From: JAOPZW01 sp963788935
GTDB taxonomy: Bacteria; Actinomycetota; Thermoleophilia; Solirubrobacterales; Solirubrobacteraceae
DNA length: 64,000 bases
Direction of reading: 5' to 3'
Assembly: GCA_963788935.1 (NCBI GenBank)
Contig: CAWBIM010000006.1
Span: 124,001 to 188,000, forward strand
The translations under genes were made by a program, and so were the position numbers. The notes under the pieces were generated by a model. That model was not told the DNA's origin and ran no database searches. It worked only from the letters and a program-made list of their open reading frames with translations. Shown here one piece after another: positions 38,165-46,997 of this stretch. Position 1 is the stretch's first letter. The number at the start of each line of letters is the position of its first letter.

Positions 38165-39983
38165 ATGGCCTCCGGGACCGAGCCGGCCGAGCTGCGCGGC
38201 GCCCCGGTGGCCGACGCGCTCGCCGCCTGGGCCGCCGCGTGCGACGGCCCGCCCGTGCTGCCCGCCGTCCGGCTCGCGATCGAGGACGCCCTCGGCCGCG
38301 TGACGGCCGAGCCGCTCTGGGCGCGCCGCTCGTCACCCGCGTTCCCGGCCTCGGCGATGGACGGCATCGCGGTCTCGGGCGCGCGGACGGCGGACGCGAG
38401 CGAGGCCGCCCCGGTGCGCCTCGCGCCCGACGAGTTCGACGTCGTCGACACCGGCGACCCGCTGCCGGGCCGGCGCGACGCCGTGATCCCGGTCGAGCGC
38501 GTGACCTTCGCCGACGGCAGCGGCGGTCGTCGACGTGCCCGCCGCCCCCGGCCGCCACGTGCGCGCCGTCGGCGAGGACGTCGCCACCGGCGAGCTCGTG
38601 CTCGCCCCCGGCCGCCGCCTGGGCGCGGTGGACCTCGCGATCGCCGCGGCCGCCGGCCACGCCGAGGTCGCGGTCCGCCGCGCGCCGGTCGTCGCGATCC
38701 TGCCGACGGGCGACGAGCTGCGCCCGGCGACGGCCGACCTCGCGGTCGGCGAGCTCGCCGACACGAACTCGATCATGCTCGCCGGCCAGGCGCGCGAGGC
38801 CGGGTGCGAGACCGATCGCCGGCCGATCCTGCCCGACGACCCCGACCGCCTGGCCGCCGCGATCCGCGCGGCCGCCGCCGAGGCCGACATGGTCCTCGTC
38901 ATCGCGGGCACGAGCGCCGGCCGCGGCGACCACCTGCCCGACGTCCTGCGCCGCCTCGGCCGGCTCGTCGTCCGCGGCGTCGCGATGCGCCCCGGCCACC
39001 CCGCCGTCCTCGCCGTCGTGGACGGCACGCCGGTGATGGGCTGCCCCGGCTATCCGGTCTCCGCCGCGCTCGCCTTCGAGGACCTCGCGCTGCCGCTGCT
39101 CGCGGCGATGACCGGCGAGGCGCCCGCCGAGGCCCCGCGCGTCGCCGCCGCGCTGGCGGCCGAGGTCGGCTCGAAGGGCGGCGCGGCCGAGCGCCTGCGG
39201 GTCGCCGTCGGCACCGTCGCCGGCCGCCGCGTCGCGGTCCCGCTGCGCCGCGGGGCCAGCGTGCTGAGCGCGCTGGCGCGCGCCGACGGCCTCGTGACCG
39301 CCGGGCCCGAGCAGACCCTGCTGCCGGCGGGCGCGCCGGTGCGCGTCGAGGTCCGCCGCCCGTCGGGCGCGGTGCCCGCGCTGCTGGTCGCGGGCGCGCC
39401 GGACCACGCCGTCGACCTGCTGCTCCTCGCGTGTGCGCGCGCGGGCGCCGCGCCCGCGTTCTGCGAGATGGACCCGCGCGCCGCGCTCGCGCTGGTCGCC
39501 GACGGCCGCTGCCACGCGGCGGTCGGAACCGGCCTGGCCGGCGACCCCGCGGCCGCGGCGCTCGCCACCGCCGCGTTCGCCGGGCACGACGTCGCGCTCG
39601 CCGTCGCGGCCGGCAACCCGCTCGGCGTGAACGGCCCCGACGACCTCGCGCGCGCTCGCGCGCGCGTGATCGCGGCCCCCGACGCCGCGCGCCTCGTGCC
39701 CGGCGTCGCGGCCGCGCAGGCCCGGTCGGACGCTGCGGCGGTCGCCGCCGTCGCGGGCGGGCACGCCGACGTCGCCGTCGCGGGCGTCCCCGCCGCGCGC
39801 GCCGCCGGCCTCGACGTCGTGCCGGTCGCCCGCGCCGCCGTCGGCGTCGCGCACGCGCGCGGGACCGAGGCCCGTGACCCGGCCGTCGCCGCGCTGCGCG
39901 CCGCGCTCGCGGACCCGGCCCTCGCGGCCGCGCTCGCCGCCGCGGGCTACGACCGCCGCGTCGACGTGGCCCGCGCGGCGTAG
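38165..39983 (+). CDS. MoeA fused to PBP-like domain (second copy), one frame change
   Basis: A protein of about 605 residues, paralogous to that at 25173. MoeA part (residues ~1-380): ALGRVTAEPLWARRSSPAFP, ASAMDGIAVSGARTADAS, VVAILPTGDELRPA, VIAGTSAGRGDHLPDVLRR and GCPGYPVSAALAFEDLALP. PBP part (~390-605): LLLLACARAGAAPAFCEM, AVAAGNPLGVNGPDDLA, AGGHADVAVAGVPAARAAGL. The PBP part is more Ala-rich and lacks the GAGTRVLLDHEL-like motif of its paralogue, so its ligand may differ. An extra G near 38522 changes frame. It is 5 bases after fdhD. Confidence 0.8.
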
Positions 39984-40049
39984 GCGCGCCCGCCACGCAG
40001 TTCGCGCGGCGATCGATGAGGATTGGGCCCGGCCGGCGTTGTACGGCCC

Positions 40050-41060
40050 ATGACCACCATGACCACGGACCCCCAGCCCGGAGCAGGCACCGCGGACGCG
40101 GCCGTCGTGGCCGCCGTCCGCGCCGGTGACGAGGCCGCCTTCGGCCGCGTGACCGAGCGCCACCGCCGCGAGCTCCACGTCCACTGCTACCGGATGCTCG
40201 GCTCGTTCGACGAGGCCGAGGACCTCGTCCAGGAGACGTTCCTGCGCGCGTGGCGCGGGCGCTCGGGCCTCACCGGCGGCCCCGGGGTGCGCCCGTGGCT
40301 GTACAAGATCGCGACGAACGCGTGCCTCGACGCGCTGCGCCGGCGCTCGCGCCGGGCGCAGACGGTCGCCTCGCCCGCCGACCTCCCGTGGCTGCAGCCG
40401 TATCCCGACCGGCTGCTCGACGAGGTCGCGCCGAGCGAGGAGGAGCCCGACGCCGTGGTCGTCTCGCGCGAGACGATCGAGCTGGCCTTCCTCGCCCTCA
40501 TCCAGCTGCTGCCCGCCCGCCAGCGGGCGGCCGTGATCCTCCGCGACGTCCTCGGCTGGTCGGCGAAGGAGACCGCGGACCTGCTCGAGACGAGCGTCGC
40601 CTCCGCCAACTCGGCCCTGCAGCGGGCGCGGGCCACGCTCGACGAGCGCGCGCCGCGCCGCGACGCCGCCGACCCCACCGCCGGCGAGCTGACCGACGAG
40701 GAGCGCACGCTGCTCGCGGGCTTCATCGACGCCCACCAGCGCGCCGACCCGCAGGCCGTGGCCACCCTCGCACGCGACGACATCCGGATCACGATGCCGC
40801 CGCACCCGTTCGTCTACGACGGCATCGAGGCGATGCTCCCGCTGGTCGAGCGCGCGCGCGACCACGGCACCTGGCGGCTCGTCCCGACCCGGGCGAACCG
40901 GATGCCGGCCGCGGCGAGCTACCTCCGCGCCCCGGGCGAGACCGAGTTCCGCGCGTTCAAGCTCGACGTCCTGCGGGTCGTGGACGGCGGCATCGCCGAG
41001 ATCACGACGTTCGACGCCTCGCTGTTCGCCGCCTTCGGGCTCGAGCCGGTCCTGCCATGA
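40050..41060 (+). CDS. ECF sigma factor of the SigG/SigJ type with C-terminal SnoaL-like domain
   Basis: The 336-residue protein has sigma region 2 (HCYRMLGSFDEAEDLVQETF, then RPWLYKIATNACLDALRRR) and region 4 (LPARQRAAVILRDVLGWSAK, then SVASANSALQRARATL). Residues ~220-336 form a SnoaL/NTF2-like domain (LLAGFIDAHQRADPQAVATL, VYDGIEAMLPLVERAR). This layout is the SigG/TIGR02960 type, in which the extra domain controls the sigma activity without an anti-sigma factor. ATG at 40050 is the first of the MTTMTT start. The next gene overlaps its stop by four bases. Confidence 0.85.
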   Translation: MTTMTTDPQPGAGTADAAVVAAVRAGDEAAFGRVTERHRRELHVHCYRMLGSFDEAEDLVQETFLRAWRGRSGLTGGPGVRPWLYKIATNACLDALRRRSRRAQTVASPADLPWLQPYPDRLLDEVAPSEEEPDAVVVSRETIELAFLALIQLLPARQRAAVILRDVLGWSAKETADLLETSVASANSALQRARATLDERAPRRDAADPTAGELTDEERTLLAGFIDAHQRADPQAVATLARDDIRITMPPHPFVYDGIEAMLPLVERARDHGTWRLVPTRANRMPAAASYLRAPGETEFRAFKLDVLRVVDGGIAEITTFDASLFAAFGLEPVLP

Positions 41061-41329
41061 CCGCCTTCGAGCGGCGCGCGGTCGTCGTCGCCCCGGGCGA
41101 GGCGCGGGCCTTCGACGCGGCCGAGTGGCGCGACGCGCTCGTCACCGTCGAGCACGGGGCGATCGAGGCCCAGCCCGCCGACGGCGGCGCCCCGGTGCGC
41201 TTCGTGCGCGGCGACGTGCTCGCCCTCGACGGGCGGGACCTGCGGGCGCTGCGCAACCCGGGGGCTGGGGTGGCGGCGTTGATGGTGGTGCGACGTGTCG
41301 GGCGCGACGGGTGGTTTGACGCGGGTTGA
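41057..41329 (+). CDS. 90-residue cupin-like protein coupled to the ECF sigma gene
   Basis: The protein MTAFERRAVVVAPGEARAFD... has the strand pattern of a small cupin or DUF1989-like half-barrel (VTVEHGAIEAQPADGG, VRGDVLALDGRDLRALRNPG) but no metal-binding His pair. The start ATG overlaps the sigma stop (ATGA). As the sigma factor has its own sensory domain, this could be a co-sensor; function unknown. Confidence 0.6.
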   Translation: MTAFERRAVVVAPGEARAFDAAEWRDALVTVEHGAIEAQPADGGAPVRFVRGDVLALDGRDLRALRNPGAGVAALMVVRRVGRDGWFDAG

Positions 41330-41376
41330 TGGCGCCCGGCGCGGGGCGTCGATCTTGCTTGCGCCGACCTGGACCG

Positions 41377-41436
41377 CGCGACGAGAAATCGTCGAATATC
41401 GGGGATGTCTCGTCGCGTGATCGGTCGCACCGATCA
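41377..41436. repeat. Nested inverted repeats in the sigma-bipA intergenic region
   Basis: CGCGACGAGA (41377-41386) and TCTCGTCGCG (41408-41417) are exact inverted repeats 21 bases apart. Directly after comes TGATCGGT-CGC-ACCGATCA (41418-41436), an exact palindrome. The spacer is unusually AT-rich for this DNA. The 41330-41601 gap has no gene that I can support; these may be termination or protein-binding sites. Confidence 0.4.
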
Positions 41437-41541
41437 GCGGGGCGAGAAACGGACGCCTGGCGACCGGAACTCGCCCCACGCGGCGGCAGGCCGCCGGCGC
41501 CGGTCCCGACTCCCTCCTCGCCGAGCCGTCCGCCGGCGCCG

Positions 41542-41569
41542 CGCGCCCCGCGGACGGTCGCGCGGGGCG
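41542..41569 (-). terminator. Hairpin terminator after bipA
   Basis: GCGCCCCGCG (41542-41551) and CGCGGGGCGC (41560-41569) pair exactly around an 8-base loop, 33 bases past the bipA stop on the minus strand. It probably ends bipA and could also stop the convergent sigma transcript. Confidence 0.55.
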
Positions 41570-41601
41570 CCATGCGGTGCTCGAAACGACCCCGCTCGGG
41601 C

Positions 41602-43461
41602 CTACGACGCCGCGGACGCGCCCGCGCGCGCTCGCCGCATCGCCTTGACCCGGCCGGTCTGGTCGAGGATCACCTTGCGCAGGCGCACCGCCTTCGGCGT
41701 GACCTCGACGGCCTCGTCCTCGCGCAGGAACTCGAGCGCCTGGTCGAGCGACAGCACCCGATGCGGCACGAGGCGCACGAGCACGTCGGCGGTGGACGAG
41801 CGGATGTTGGTCAGGTGCTTCTCGCGGCACGCGTTGACGTCGAGGTCCTCCGAGCGCGCGTTCTCGCCGACGATCATGCCCTCGTAGAGGTCCTCCCCGG
41901 GGCCGACGAACAGCGTCCCGCGCTCCTGGAGGTTCATCAGCGCGAACTGGGCCGCGGTGCCGCTGCGGTCGGAGACGAGCGCGCCCGTCGGGCGCGTGCG
42001 CAGGTCGCCGAACCACGGCTCCCAGCCGTCGAAGACGTGGTGCAGGATGCCGGTCCCGCGCGTCTCGGTGAGGAACTCGGTGCGGAAGCCGATCAGCCCG
42101 CGGGCGGGCACGCGGTACTCCATCCGCACCCAGCCCGTGCCGTGGTTGATCATCTGCTCGAGCGCGCCCTTGCGCAGCGCGAGCATCTGCGTGACGACGC
42201 CGACGTAGTCGTCGGGCACGTCGATCGCGAGGCGCTCGACCGGCTCGCAGCGCTTGCCGTCGACCTCGCGGATCAGCACCTGCGGCTGGCCGACCGTCAG
42301 CTCGAAGCCCTCGCGGCGCATGAGCTCGACGAGGATCGCGAGCTGCAGCTCGCCGCGGCCGTGGACCTCCCACGCGTCCGGCCGCTCGGTGTCCTTCACC
42401 CGCAGGGAGACGTTGCCGATCAGCTCCTGCTCGAGGCGCGCCTTCACCTGGCGGGCGGTGACCTTGTCGCCGTCGCGGCCGGCGAGCGGCGAGGTGTTGA
42501 TGCCGATCGTGACCGACAGCGACGGCTCGTCGACGTGGATGACGGGGAGCGGCCGCGGGTCCTCGGGGTCGGCCAGCGTCTCGCCGATCGTGACCTCGGC
42601 GATGCCGGCGACGGCGATGATCTCGCCCGGCCCGGCCTCCTGGGCGGCCACGCGGTCGAGCTCCTCGGTGACGTAGAGCTCGGCCACCGACGCGCGCGCG
42701 GTCGTGCCGTCGGCCCGGCACCACGCGACGGCCTGGCCCTTGCGGATCGTCCCGTTGCGCACGCGGCACAGGGCGAGGCGACCGACGTAGGGCGAGGCGT
42801 CGAGGTTCGTGACGTGGGCCTGGAGCGGGGCGTCGGGGTCGTAGCGCGGCGGCGGGATGTGCTCGATCAGCAGGTCGAACAGCGGCTCGAGGTCCTCGCC
42901 CTCGACCCCTTCGGTGAGCGACGCCTGGCCGGCCTTGGCGTTCGTGTAGACGATCGGGAACTCGATCTGGCTCTCGTCCGCGTCGAGGTCGAGGAACAGC
43001 TCGTAGACCTCGTCGACGACCTCGTGGATCCGCGCGTCGGGCCGGTCGACCTTGTTGACCACGAGGATCACGGGCAGGCGCGACTCGAGCGCCTTGCGCA
43101 GCACGAACCGCGTCTGGGGCAGCGGGCCCTCGCTCGCGTCGACGAGCAGCAGCACGCCGTCGACCATCGTCAGCCCACGCTCGACCTCGCCGCCGAAGTC
43201 GGCGTGCCCGGGCGTGTCGACGATGTTCAGCTTGACGCCGGAGTGCCGGACCGCGGTGTTCTTCGCGAGGATCGTGATGCCCTTCTCGCGCTCGAGGTCC
43301 ATCGAGTCCATGACGCGCTCGTTGACGTCCTGGTTCTCGCGGAACGCGCCGGACTGCCAGAGCATCGCGTCGACGAGCGTCGTCTTGCCGTGGTCGACGT
43401 GGGCGACGATCGCGACGTTGCGCAGGTCGTCGCGGACGGCGGTGCCGTTGCTCTTGGACAT
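41602..43461 (-). CDS. typA: BipA/TypA translational GTPase
   Basis: The 619-residue protein has all GTPase motifs: AHVDHGKTTLVDAML (G1), ERVMDSMDLEREKGITILA with the switch I Thr, DTPGHADFGGEVERGL (G3), VVNKVDRPDARIHEV (G4). Domain II and an EF-G-like domain V follow, with the BipA-specific C-terminal FVGPGEDLYEGMIVGENARS and EDLDVNACREKHLTNIRSS. TypA assists ribosome assembly and stress growth, binding the 70S ribosome. Length and order match the family. ATG at 43461 is the natural start. Confidence 0.95.
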   Translation of the reverse strand: MSKSNGTAVRDDLRNVAIVAHVDHGKTTLVDAMLWQSGAFRENQDVNERVMDSMDLEREKGITILAKNTAVRHSGVKLNIVDTPGHADFGGEVERGLTMVDGVLLLVDASEGPLPQTRFVLRKALESRLPVILVVNKVDRPDARIHEVVDEVYELFLDLDADESQIEFPIVYTNAKAGQASLTEGVEGEDLEPLFDLLIEHIPPPRYDPDAPLQAHVTNLDASPYVGRLALCRVRNGTIRKGQAVAWCRADGTTARASVAELYVTEELDRVAAQEAGPGEIIAVAGIAEVTIGETLADPEDPRPLPVIHVDEPSLSVTIGINTSPLAGRDGDKVTARQVKARLEQELIGNVSLRVKDTERPDAWEVHGRGELQLAILVELMRREGFELTVGQPQVLIREVDGKRCEPVERLAIDVPDDYVGVVTQMLALRKGALEQMINHGTGWVRMEYRVPARGLIGFRTEFLTETRGTGILHHVFDGWEPWFGDLRTRPTGALVSDRSGTAAQFALMNLQERGTLFVGPGEDLYEGMIVGENARSEDLDVNACREKHLTNIRSSTADVLVRLVPHRVLSLDQALEFLREDEAVEVTPKAVRLRKVILDQTGRVKAMRRARAGASAAS

Positions 43462-43472
43462 GACGCCTCAGG

Positions 43473-44201
43473 CTACGCGGTGAGCGCCGTCACGCCGCCC
43501 GCGACGAAGACGATCGCGAGCGTGAGGCGGCGGAAGCCGGCCTCCGGCAGGCGCGGGCCGAGCGTCGTGCCGAGCCAGTTGCCCAGCAGCGACCCCGGCA
43601 GCCAGACCAGGAACGCCGGCGCGAGCGCGTCGGTGTCGATCGTGTGGCGGGCGGCGAGAATCGCGAGGCCGATCGCGTTGGCGCCGACGAAGTACATCGC
43701 GAGGTCGGCGAGGAAGCTGCGCGGAGAGGCCTTGTCGCGCGCGAGGAGGAGCACCGGCGCGACGCCGTTCAGCGATGTCGCCGCACCGAGGAAGCCGCCG
43801 AAGAAGCCGGCGATGGCGGCCGCGCCCGGGATCGTGCGCCGCGGCGGCGGCGCGTTCACCGAGCGCGCGAGCAGCGCCGCGCAGATCATCGTGACGATCC
43901 CGGCGGCGACCTTGATGTCGGTGGGGTCGACGGCGCCGAGGACGACGACCCCCAGCCACAGCCCGGGTACCGCGCCGCCGATGAGCAGCGCCACGCGCCG
44001 CGGCGAGGCCGACCGGCGGAAGCGCACCGCCACCGAGATCCGCGTGACGAGCGCGACCGAGAGGTTGGCCGTGACGACGAAGCGCAGCGGGTAGCCGATC
44101 AACAGCAGCAGCGGCGTGGCGACGAGCGAGTAGCCGAACCCGGTCACCCCGCCCAGGAACGCCGCCGCCGCGACCGCGAGCCCGCCGAGGAGGAGGTCCA
44201 T
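43473..44201 (-). CDS. TauE/SafE-type membrane permease
   Basis: A 242-residue protein with eight hydrophobic segments and the family pattern GGVTGFGYSLVATPLLLLIG in its first half and GFFGGFLGAATSLNGVAPVL in its second, an internal repeat typical of TauE/SafE (DUF81). Such proteins export or import sulfonate, sulfite or sulfoacetate-like anions. The substrate cannot be told. It lies 11 bases upstream of bipA and 6 bases after the aldo-keto reductase gene. Confidence 0.8.
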   Translation of the reverse strand: MDLLLGGLAVAAAAFLGGVTGFGYSLVATPLLLLIGYPLRFVVTANLSVALVTRISVAVRFRRSASPRRVALLIGGAVPGLWLGVVVLGAVDPTDIKVAAGIVTMICAALLARSVNAPPPRRTIPGAAAIAGFFGGFLGAATSLNGVAPVLLLARDKASPRSFLADLAMYFVGANAIGLAILAARHTIDTDALAPAFLVWLPGSLLGNWLGTTLGPRLPEAGFRRLTLAIVFVAGGVTALTA

Positions 44202-44207
44202 CGCGCC

Positions 44208-45056
44208 TCAGCGCGCGCCGGCGAGGCGCGCGACGAGCGCGCGGGCGTCGTCGTCGAACCACGGCGGGGCGCCGGCCGCGGCGTTCTCGCGCATGCGGCC
44301 GGGCCGCGAGGTCGCCGGGATCGCGACGTGGCAGCGGGGGTCGCTCAGCACCCACTTGAGCAGGGCCTGGGCCCAGGTCTCGACCCCGAACGCGCGCAGC
44401 GGCTCGAGGTCTGCGGCGTCGGGCGCGCGGGCCACGAGGCGGCCCCCGCCGAGCGGGCGCATCACGACGACGCCGAGGCCGAGCTCCTCGGCCAGCGGCA
44501 GGATCGCGCGCTCGACGTCGCGCTCGTGCGGGTTGTAGGGGATCTGGATCGCCGAGATCCGCCCGGTGCGCATGACCTGCGCGAGGTCGCCGAACGCGCC
44601 CGGGCTGTAGTGCGTCGCGCCGATCGCGACGACCGTGCCGCGGTCGCGCTCGCGCTCGAGCAGCGCGAGGCGCTCCGGCCAGCCGACGAGGTTGTGCACC
44701 TGGTAGAGGTCGACGCGGCCGCCGTACCAGCGCAGCGCGCGCTGCACCTGGCGCTCGGCCTCGTCGTCGTCGGGCGTCCACACCTTGGTCGCGACGATCG
44801 CGTCGTCGCGCCGGCCGAGCGCCGCGAGGCCCTCGCCGAGAATGCGCTCGGCCTCGCCGTACATCGGCGAGGAGTCCACGAACCGGGCACCGGCGTCGAG
44901 CGCCTCGGCCACGATCGCGTGCGCCGCGCGTTCGGCGCCGTCGCCGCGGACGTCGAGCGTCTGCCACGTGCCCATGCCGACCGCGGGCACGGTGAGCCCG
45001 CTCGTCGCACCGAGCGGACGCTGGTCGATGGCGGGCGAGTCCGTCAGTCCGTCCAC
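44208..45056 (-). CDS. Aldo/keto reductase
   Basis: A 282-residue TIM-barrel oxidoreductase. GMGTWQTLDVRG at the start, ARFVDSSPMYGEAERILGEG holds the catalytic Asp and Tyr, VATKVWTPDD gives the Lys and VDLYQVHNLVGW the His of the active site. IPATSRPGRMRENAA near the C-terminus is the NADPH phosphate loop. It reduces aldehydes or ketones. GTG at 45056 overlaps the stop of the cupin gene by 13 bases and has AAGGAC upstream. Substrate unknown. Confidence 0.8.
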   Translation of the reverse strand: MDGLTDSPAIDQRPLGATSGLTVPAVGMGTWQTLDVRGDGAERAAHAIVAEALDAGARFVDSSPMYGEAERILGEGLAALGRRDDAIVATKVWTPDDDEAERQVQRALRWYGGRVDLYQVHNLVGWPERLALLERERDRGTVVAIGATHYSPGAFGDLAQVMRTGRISAIQIPYNPHERDVERAILPLAEELGLGVVVMRPLGGGRLVARAPDAADLEPLRAFGVETWAQALLKWVLSDPRCHVAIPATSRPGRMRENAAAGAPPWFDDDARALVARLAGAR

Positions 45057-45430
45057 CAGTCCTTTACGAGCTCGCCGTCGCCGCCCTCGGGACGGTCGGC
45101 CCCGATCGCGACGATGTCGAGCCCGTCCGGGCCGCCTTCGAAGCCGCGGACGACCGACGGCGCGACGCGCACGCAGTCCCACGTGCGCAGATCGACGATG
45201 TCGTCGTCGAGGCGCATCCGGCCCGAGCCGCGGACGACGACGTAGGCCTCCTCCTGCTCCTGGTGGCGGTGCCCGTACGGCGCCCGGAAGCCGGGGCCGT
45301 AGCGGAAGAGGCTGACCCCGAGGTGCTCGGAGTCGAGGTGCTTGCGCGCGAAGCGCGCCTCGAGGCCATCGACGCCCTCCGGTGCGGAGTTGTCGACGTC
45401 CTCGAAGTTCTTGATGGTGTAGTCGGCCAT
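45044..45430 (-). CDS. Cupin-domain protein
   Basis: A 128-residue single cupin. First motif YGHRHQEQEEAYVVVRGSG has the His-x-His and Glu metal ligands; second motif DCVRVAPSVVRGFEGGPDG has lost the usual His. The start MADYTIKNFEDVDN is well placed at the ATG at 45430. The end overlaps the start of the aldo-keto reductase. It may bind a sugar or an acid; specificity unknown. Confidence 0.75.
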   Translation of the reverse strand: MADYTIKNFEDVDNSAPEGVDGLEARFARKHLDSEHLGVSLFRYGPGFRAPYGHRHQEQEEAYVVVRGSGRMRLDDDIVDLRTWDCVRVAPSVVRGFEGGPDGLDIVAIGADRPEGGDGELVKDWWTD

Positions 45431-45483
45431 GGCGCGCGGCAGCCTATCCGTCAGGCCGCCACGCACCGCGGCCGTGCGGTCCG

Positions 45484-46134
45484 TCAGGTCGCGAGGAGAC
45501 GCTGGAAGAACGAGCGGTAGCGCTGGAGCGCGACGCGCAGGTCCTCCGTGGAGATGTCCTCGCCGCGGCCCCACTGGCCCTCGAGGCGCTCGCGCTCCTG
45601 CGCGAAGCCCTCGGCGAGGCGCTGCATGACGGTCGCCACGAGCGCGTCGGCGTCCTCGACGGCGCCGCGCGGCTCGTCGACGAAGCGGACCTGGATCTCC
45701 TCCCAGCGCGACTGGAAGCCCTCGCTGTCCGGCACCAGCGGGGCGTTGTCGGCCGGGTCGTCGCCGGTCGTGGCGGTGGTCCCGGCCGGGGCGGCCGGGA
45801 CGGCGTCGGCGGCGGCCTCGGTCCGGTGGACGTCCGGCTCGGGCTCCGTGGCGCGGACGTCGCGCTCGGTACCGGCGCTGCGCAGGTCGGGGTCGTCGTC
45901 GGTCGTGCGCAGGTCGCCCTGACCGTCGGCGGCCCGGAGGTCGGTCTCGGGCTCGGCGGCGCGGGCGTCCGTCGTCGCGGCCGGGTCGGCCATGGTCGCC
46001 ATCGTGTCGCCCGTCACCTCGGTGCCGGCGGCATCCGTGCGGGTCTCGTCCTCACGCTCGAAGCGCGGGTCGTCGGCGGTGCTCGGCGACGCGATGTCGC
46101 GGGTGGTCAGACGCTCGTCGTCGGCTCGTTCCAT
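45484..46134 (-). CDS. Acidic hypothetical protein, paralogue of the next gene
   Basis: The 216-residue protein has a long acidic, low-complexity N-terminal half with imperfect ~10-residue repeats of the type DLRAADGQG, DLRTTDDDP, DLRSAGTER, DVRATEPEP. The C-terminal half (RWEEIQVRFVDEPRGAVEDA, then STEDLRVALQRYRSFFQRLL) is similar in order to the C-terminal half of the preceding membrane protein. No family is named. It starts with ATG right after the stop of that gene. The two are probably coupled and may form a complex. Confidence 0.6.
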   Translation of the reverse strand: MERADDERLTTRDIASPSTADDPRFEREDETRTDAAGTEVTGDTMATMADPAATTDARAAEPETDLRAADGQGDLRTTDDDPDLRSAGTERDVRATEPEPDVHRTEAAADAVPAAPAGTTATTGDDPADNAPLVPDSEGFQSRWEEIQVRFVDEPRGAVEDADALVATVMQRLAEGFAQERERLEGQWGRGEDISTEDLRVALQRYRSFFQRLLAT

Positions 46135-46728
46135 CTAGCTCATCTCCCTGACGTTCTCGTTGCGGGTGCTGCGGGGTTCGTCGGCGTTGCGGTCGGCGGG
46201 CTCGGCGGCGTCGCCGAGCAGCTCGACGAACAGGCCGCGGAAGTGCACCATCGCCTGGCGCAGGTCCTCGGTGCTCGCCTCGCCGGCCGTCGCGCGACCG
46301 GAGATCTCGTGCGCGGCGCGGTAGTGCTCGACGACCTGCGGATGGTCGACGGACACGTCGGCGGCGCGCTGCTCGAACTCGTCCGCGACGGGGTAGCCGC
46401 GGTCGCGCATGACCTCCATCACGAGCGCGTCGGCCTCGCCGACGGCCGGTCCGGGCTGGTCGACGAAGCGGCGCTGCGCGGACCGCCAGCGATCGGCGTA
46501 GCGGTCGCGGGCCGCAGGGTCGAGCTCGCGGATCTCGAACCGGTCGTGGCGCTTGCGGCGCTCGAGCAGCTCCGCCTCAGCCTCCTTGCGGTCGCCTCGC
46601 TCGGAGACGGTCCGCTCGTACTCGGGGCCGAAGCCCTCCTGCAACTGCTGGGATCGGCGTTGGCGCGCAAGGACGAGCGCACCTACGACCAAGGCGATCA
46701 ACACGATCGCCACGATCACGATGACCAT
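46135..46728 (-). CDS. Single-pass membrane protein, paralogue of the acidic protein
   Basis: A 197-residue protein with one N-terminal helix (MVIVIVAIVLIALVVGALVL) followed by basic residues, so the rest is cytoplasmic. The soluble part has RWRSAQRRFVDQPGPAVGEA and STEDLRQAMVHFRGLFVELL, matching its neighbour (RFVD-P--AV--ADALV pattern). The first ATG at 46743 gives a longer N-terminus, but the GGAGGGAG sequence fits as the ribosome site for the ATG at 46728. Function unknown. Confidence 0.65.
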   Translation of the reverse strand: MVIVIVAIVLIALVVGALVLARQRRSQQLQEGFGPEYERTVSERGDRKEAEAELLERRKRHDRFEIRELDPAARDRYADRWRSAQRRFVDQPGPAVGEADALVMEVMRDRGYPVADEFEQRAADVSVDHPQVVEHYRAAHEISGRATAGEASTEDLRQAMVHFRGLFVELLGDAAEPADRNADEPRSTRNENVREMS

Positions 46729-46874
46729 GGAATCTCCCTCCAATCAAGCCGGCGGCGCCGGCGTGCCCTCCTCTCGTCGCACTACCCACACCTCCGCGGA
46801 GGCATCCGTCGCCTCATGCGGTTCACGAACTGGCCACCTTTTGCCCTGCACGACAGGGATCCGGGACGGTGCGT

Positions 46875-46896
46875 CGAGGCAACTCTCGTTGCCTCG
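46875..46896. repeat. Inverted repeat in the gap upstream of the membrane protein gene
   Basis: CGAGGCAA (46875-46882) and TTGCCTCG (46889-46896) are exact inverted repeats around CTCTCG, with GCGT before and GCGACGC after adding loose pairing. The 46729-46997 gap has no supported gene and should hold the promoters of the divergent genes on either side. Confidence 0.35.
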
Positions 46897-46997
46897 CGAC
46901 GCCGGCGCGGGGCCGGTGGGAACGGGGCTCGCGAGGTCGTAGGCCCGAAGTCGTATTGAGGGTTCGACGTGTTCCGGGCGACCCTGCAGGCCTCGCC

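Noticed and set aside
38127..40865. Long minus-strand frame antisense to MoeA-PBP and the sigma gene
   Set aside because: Low-complexity Arg/Ala/Gly translation without family motifs; plus-strand genes are clear.
45870..46080. Tandem DNA repeat or CRISPR-like array
   Set aside because: The repetition is a degenerate acidic peptide pattern; there are no regular direct repeats with unique spacers.
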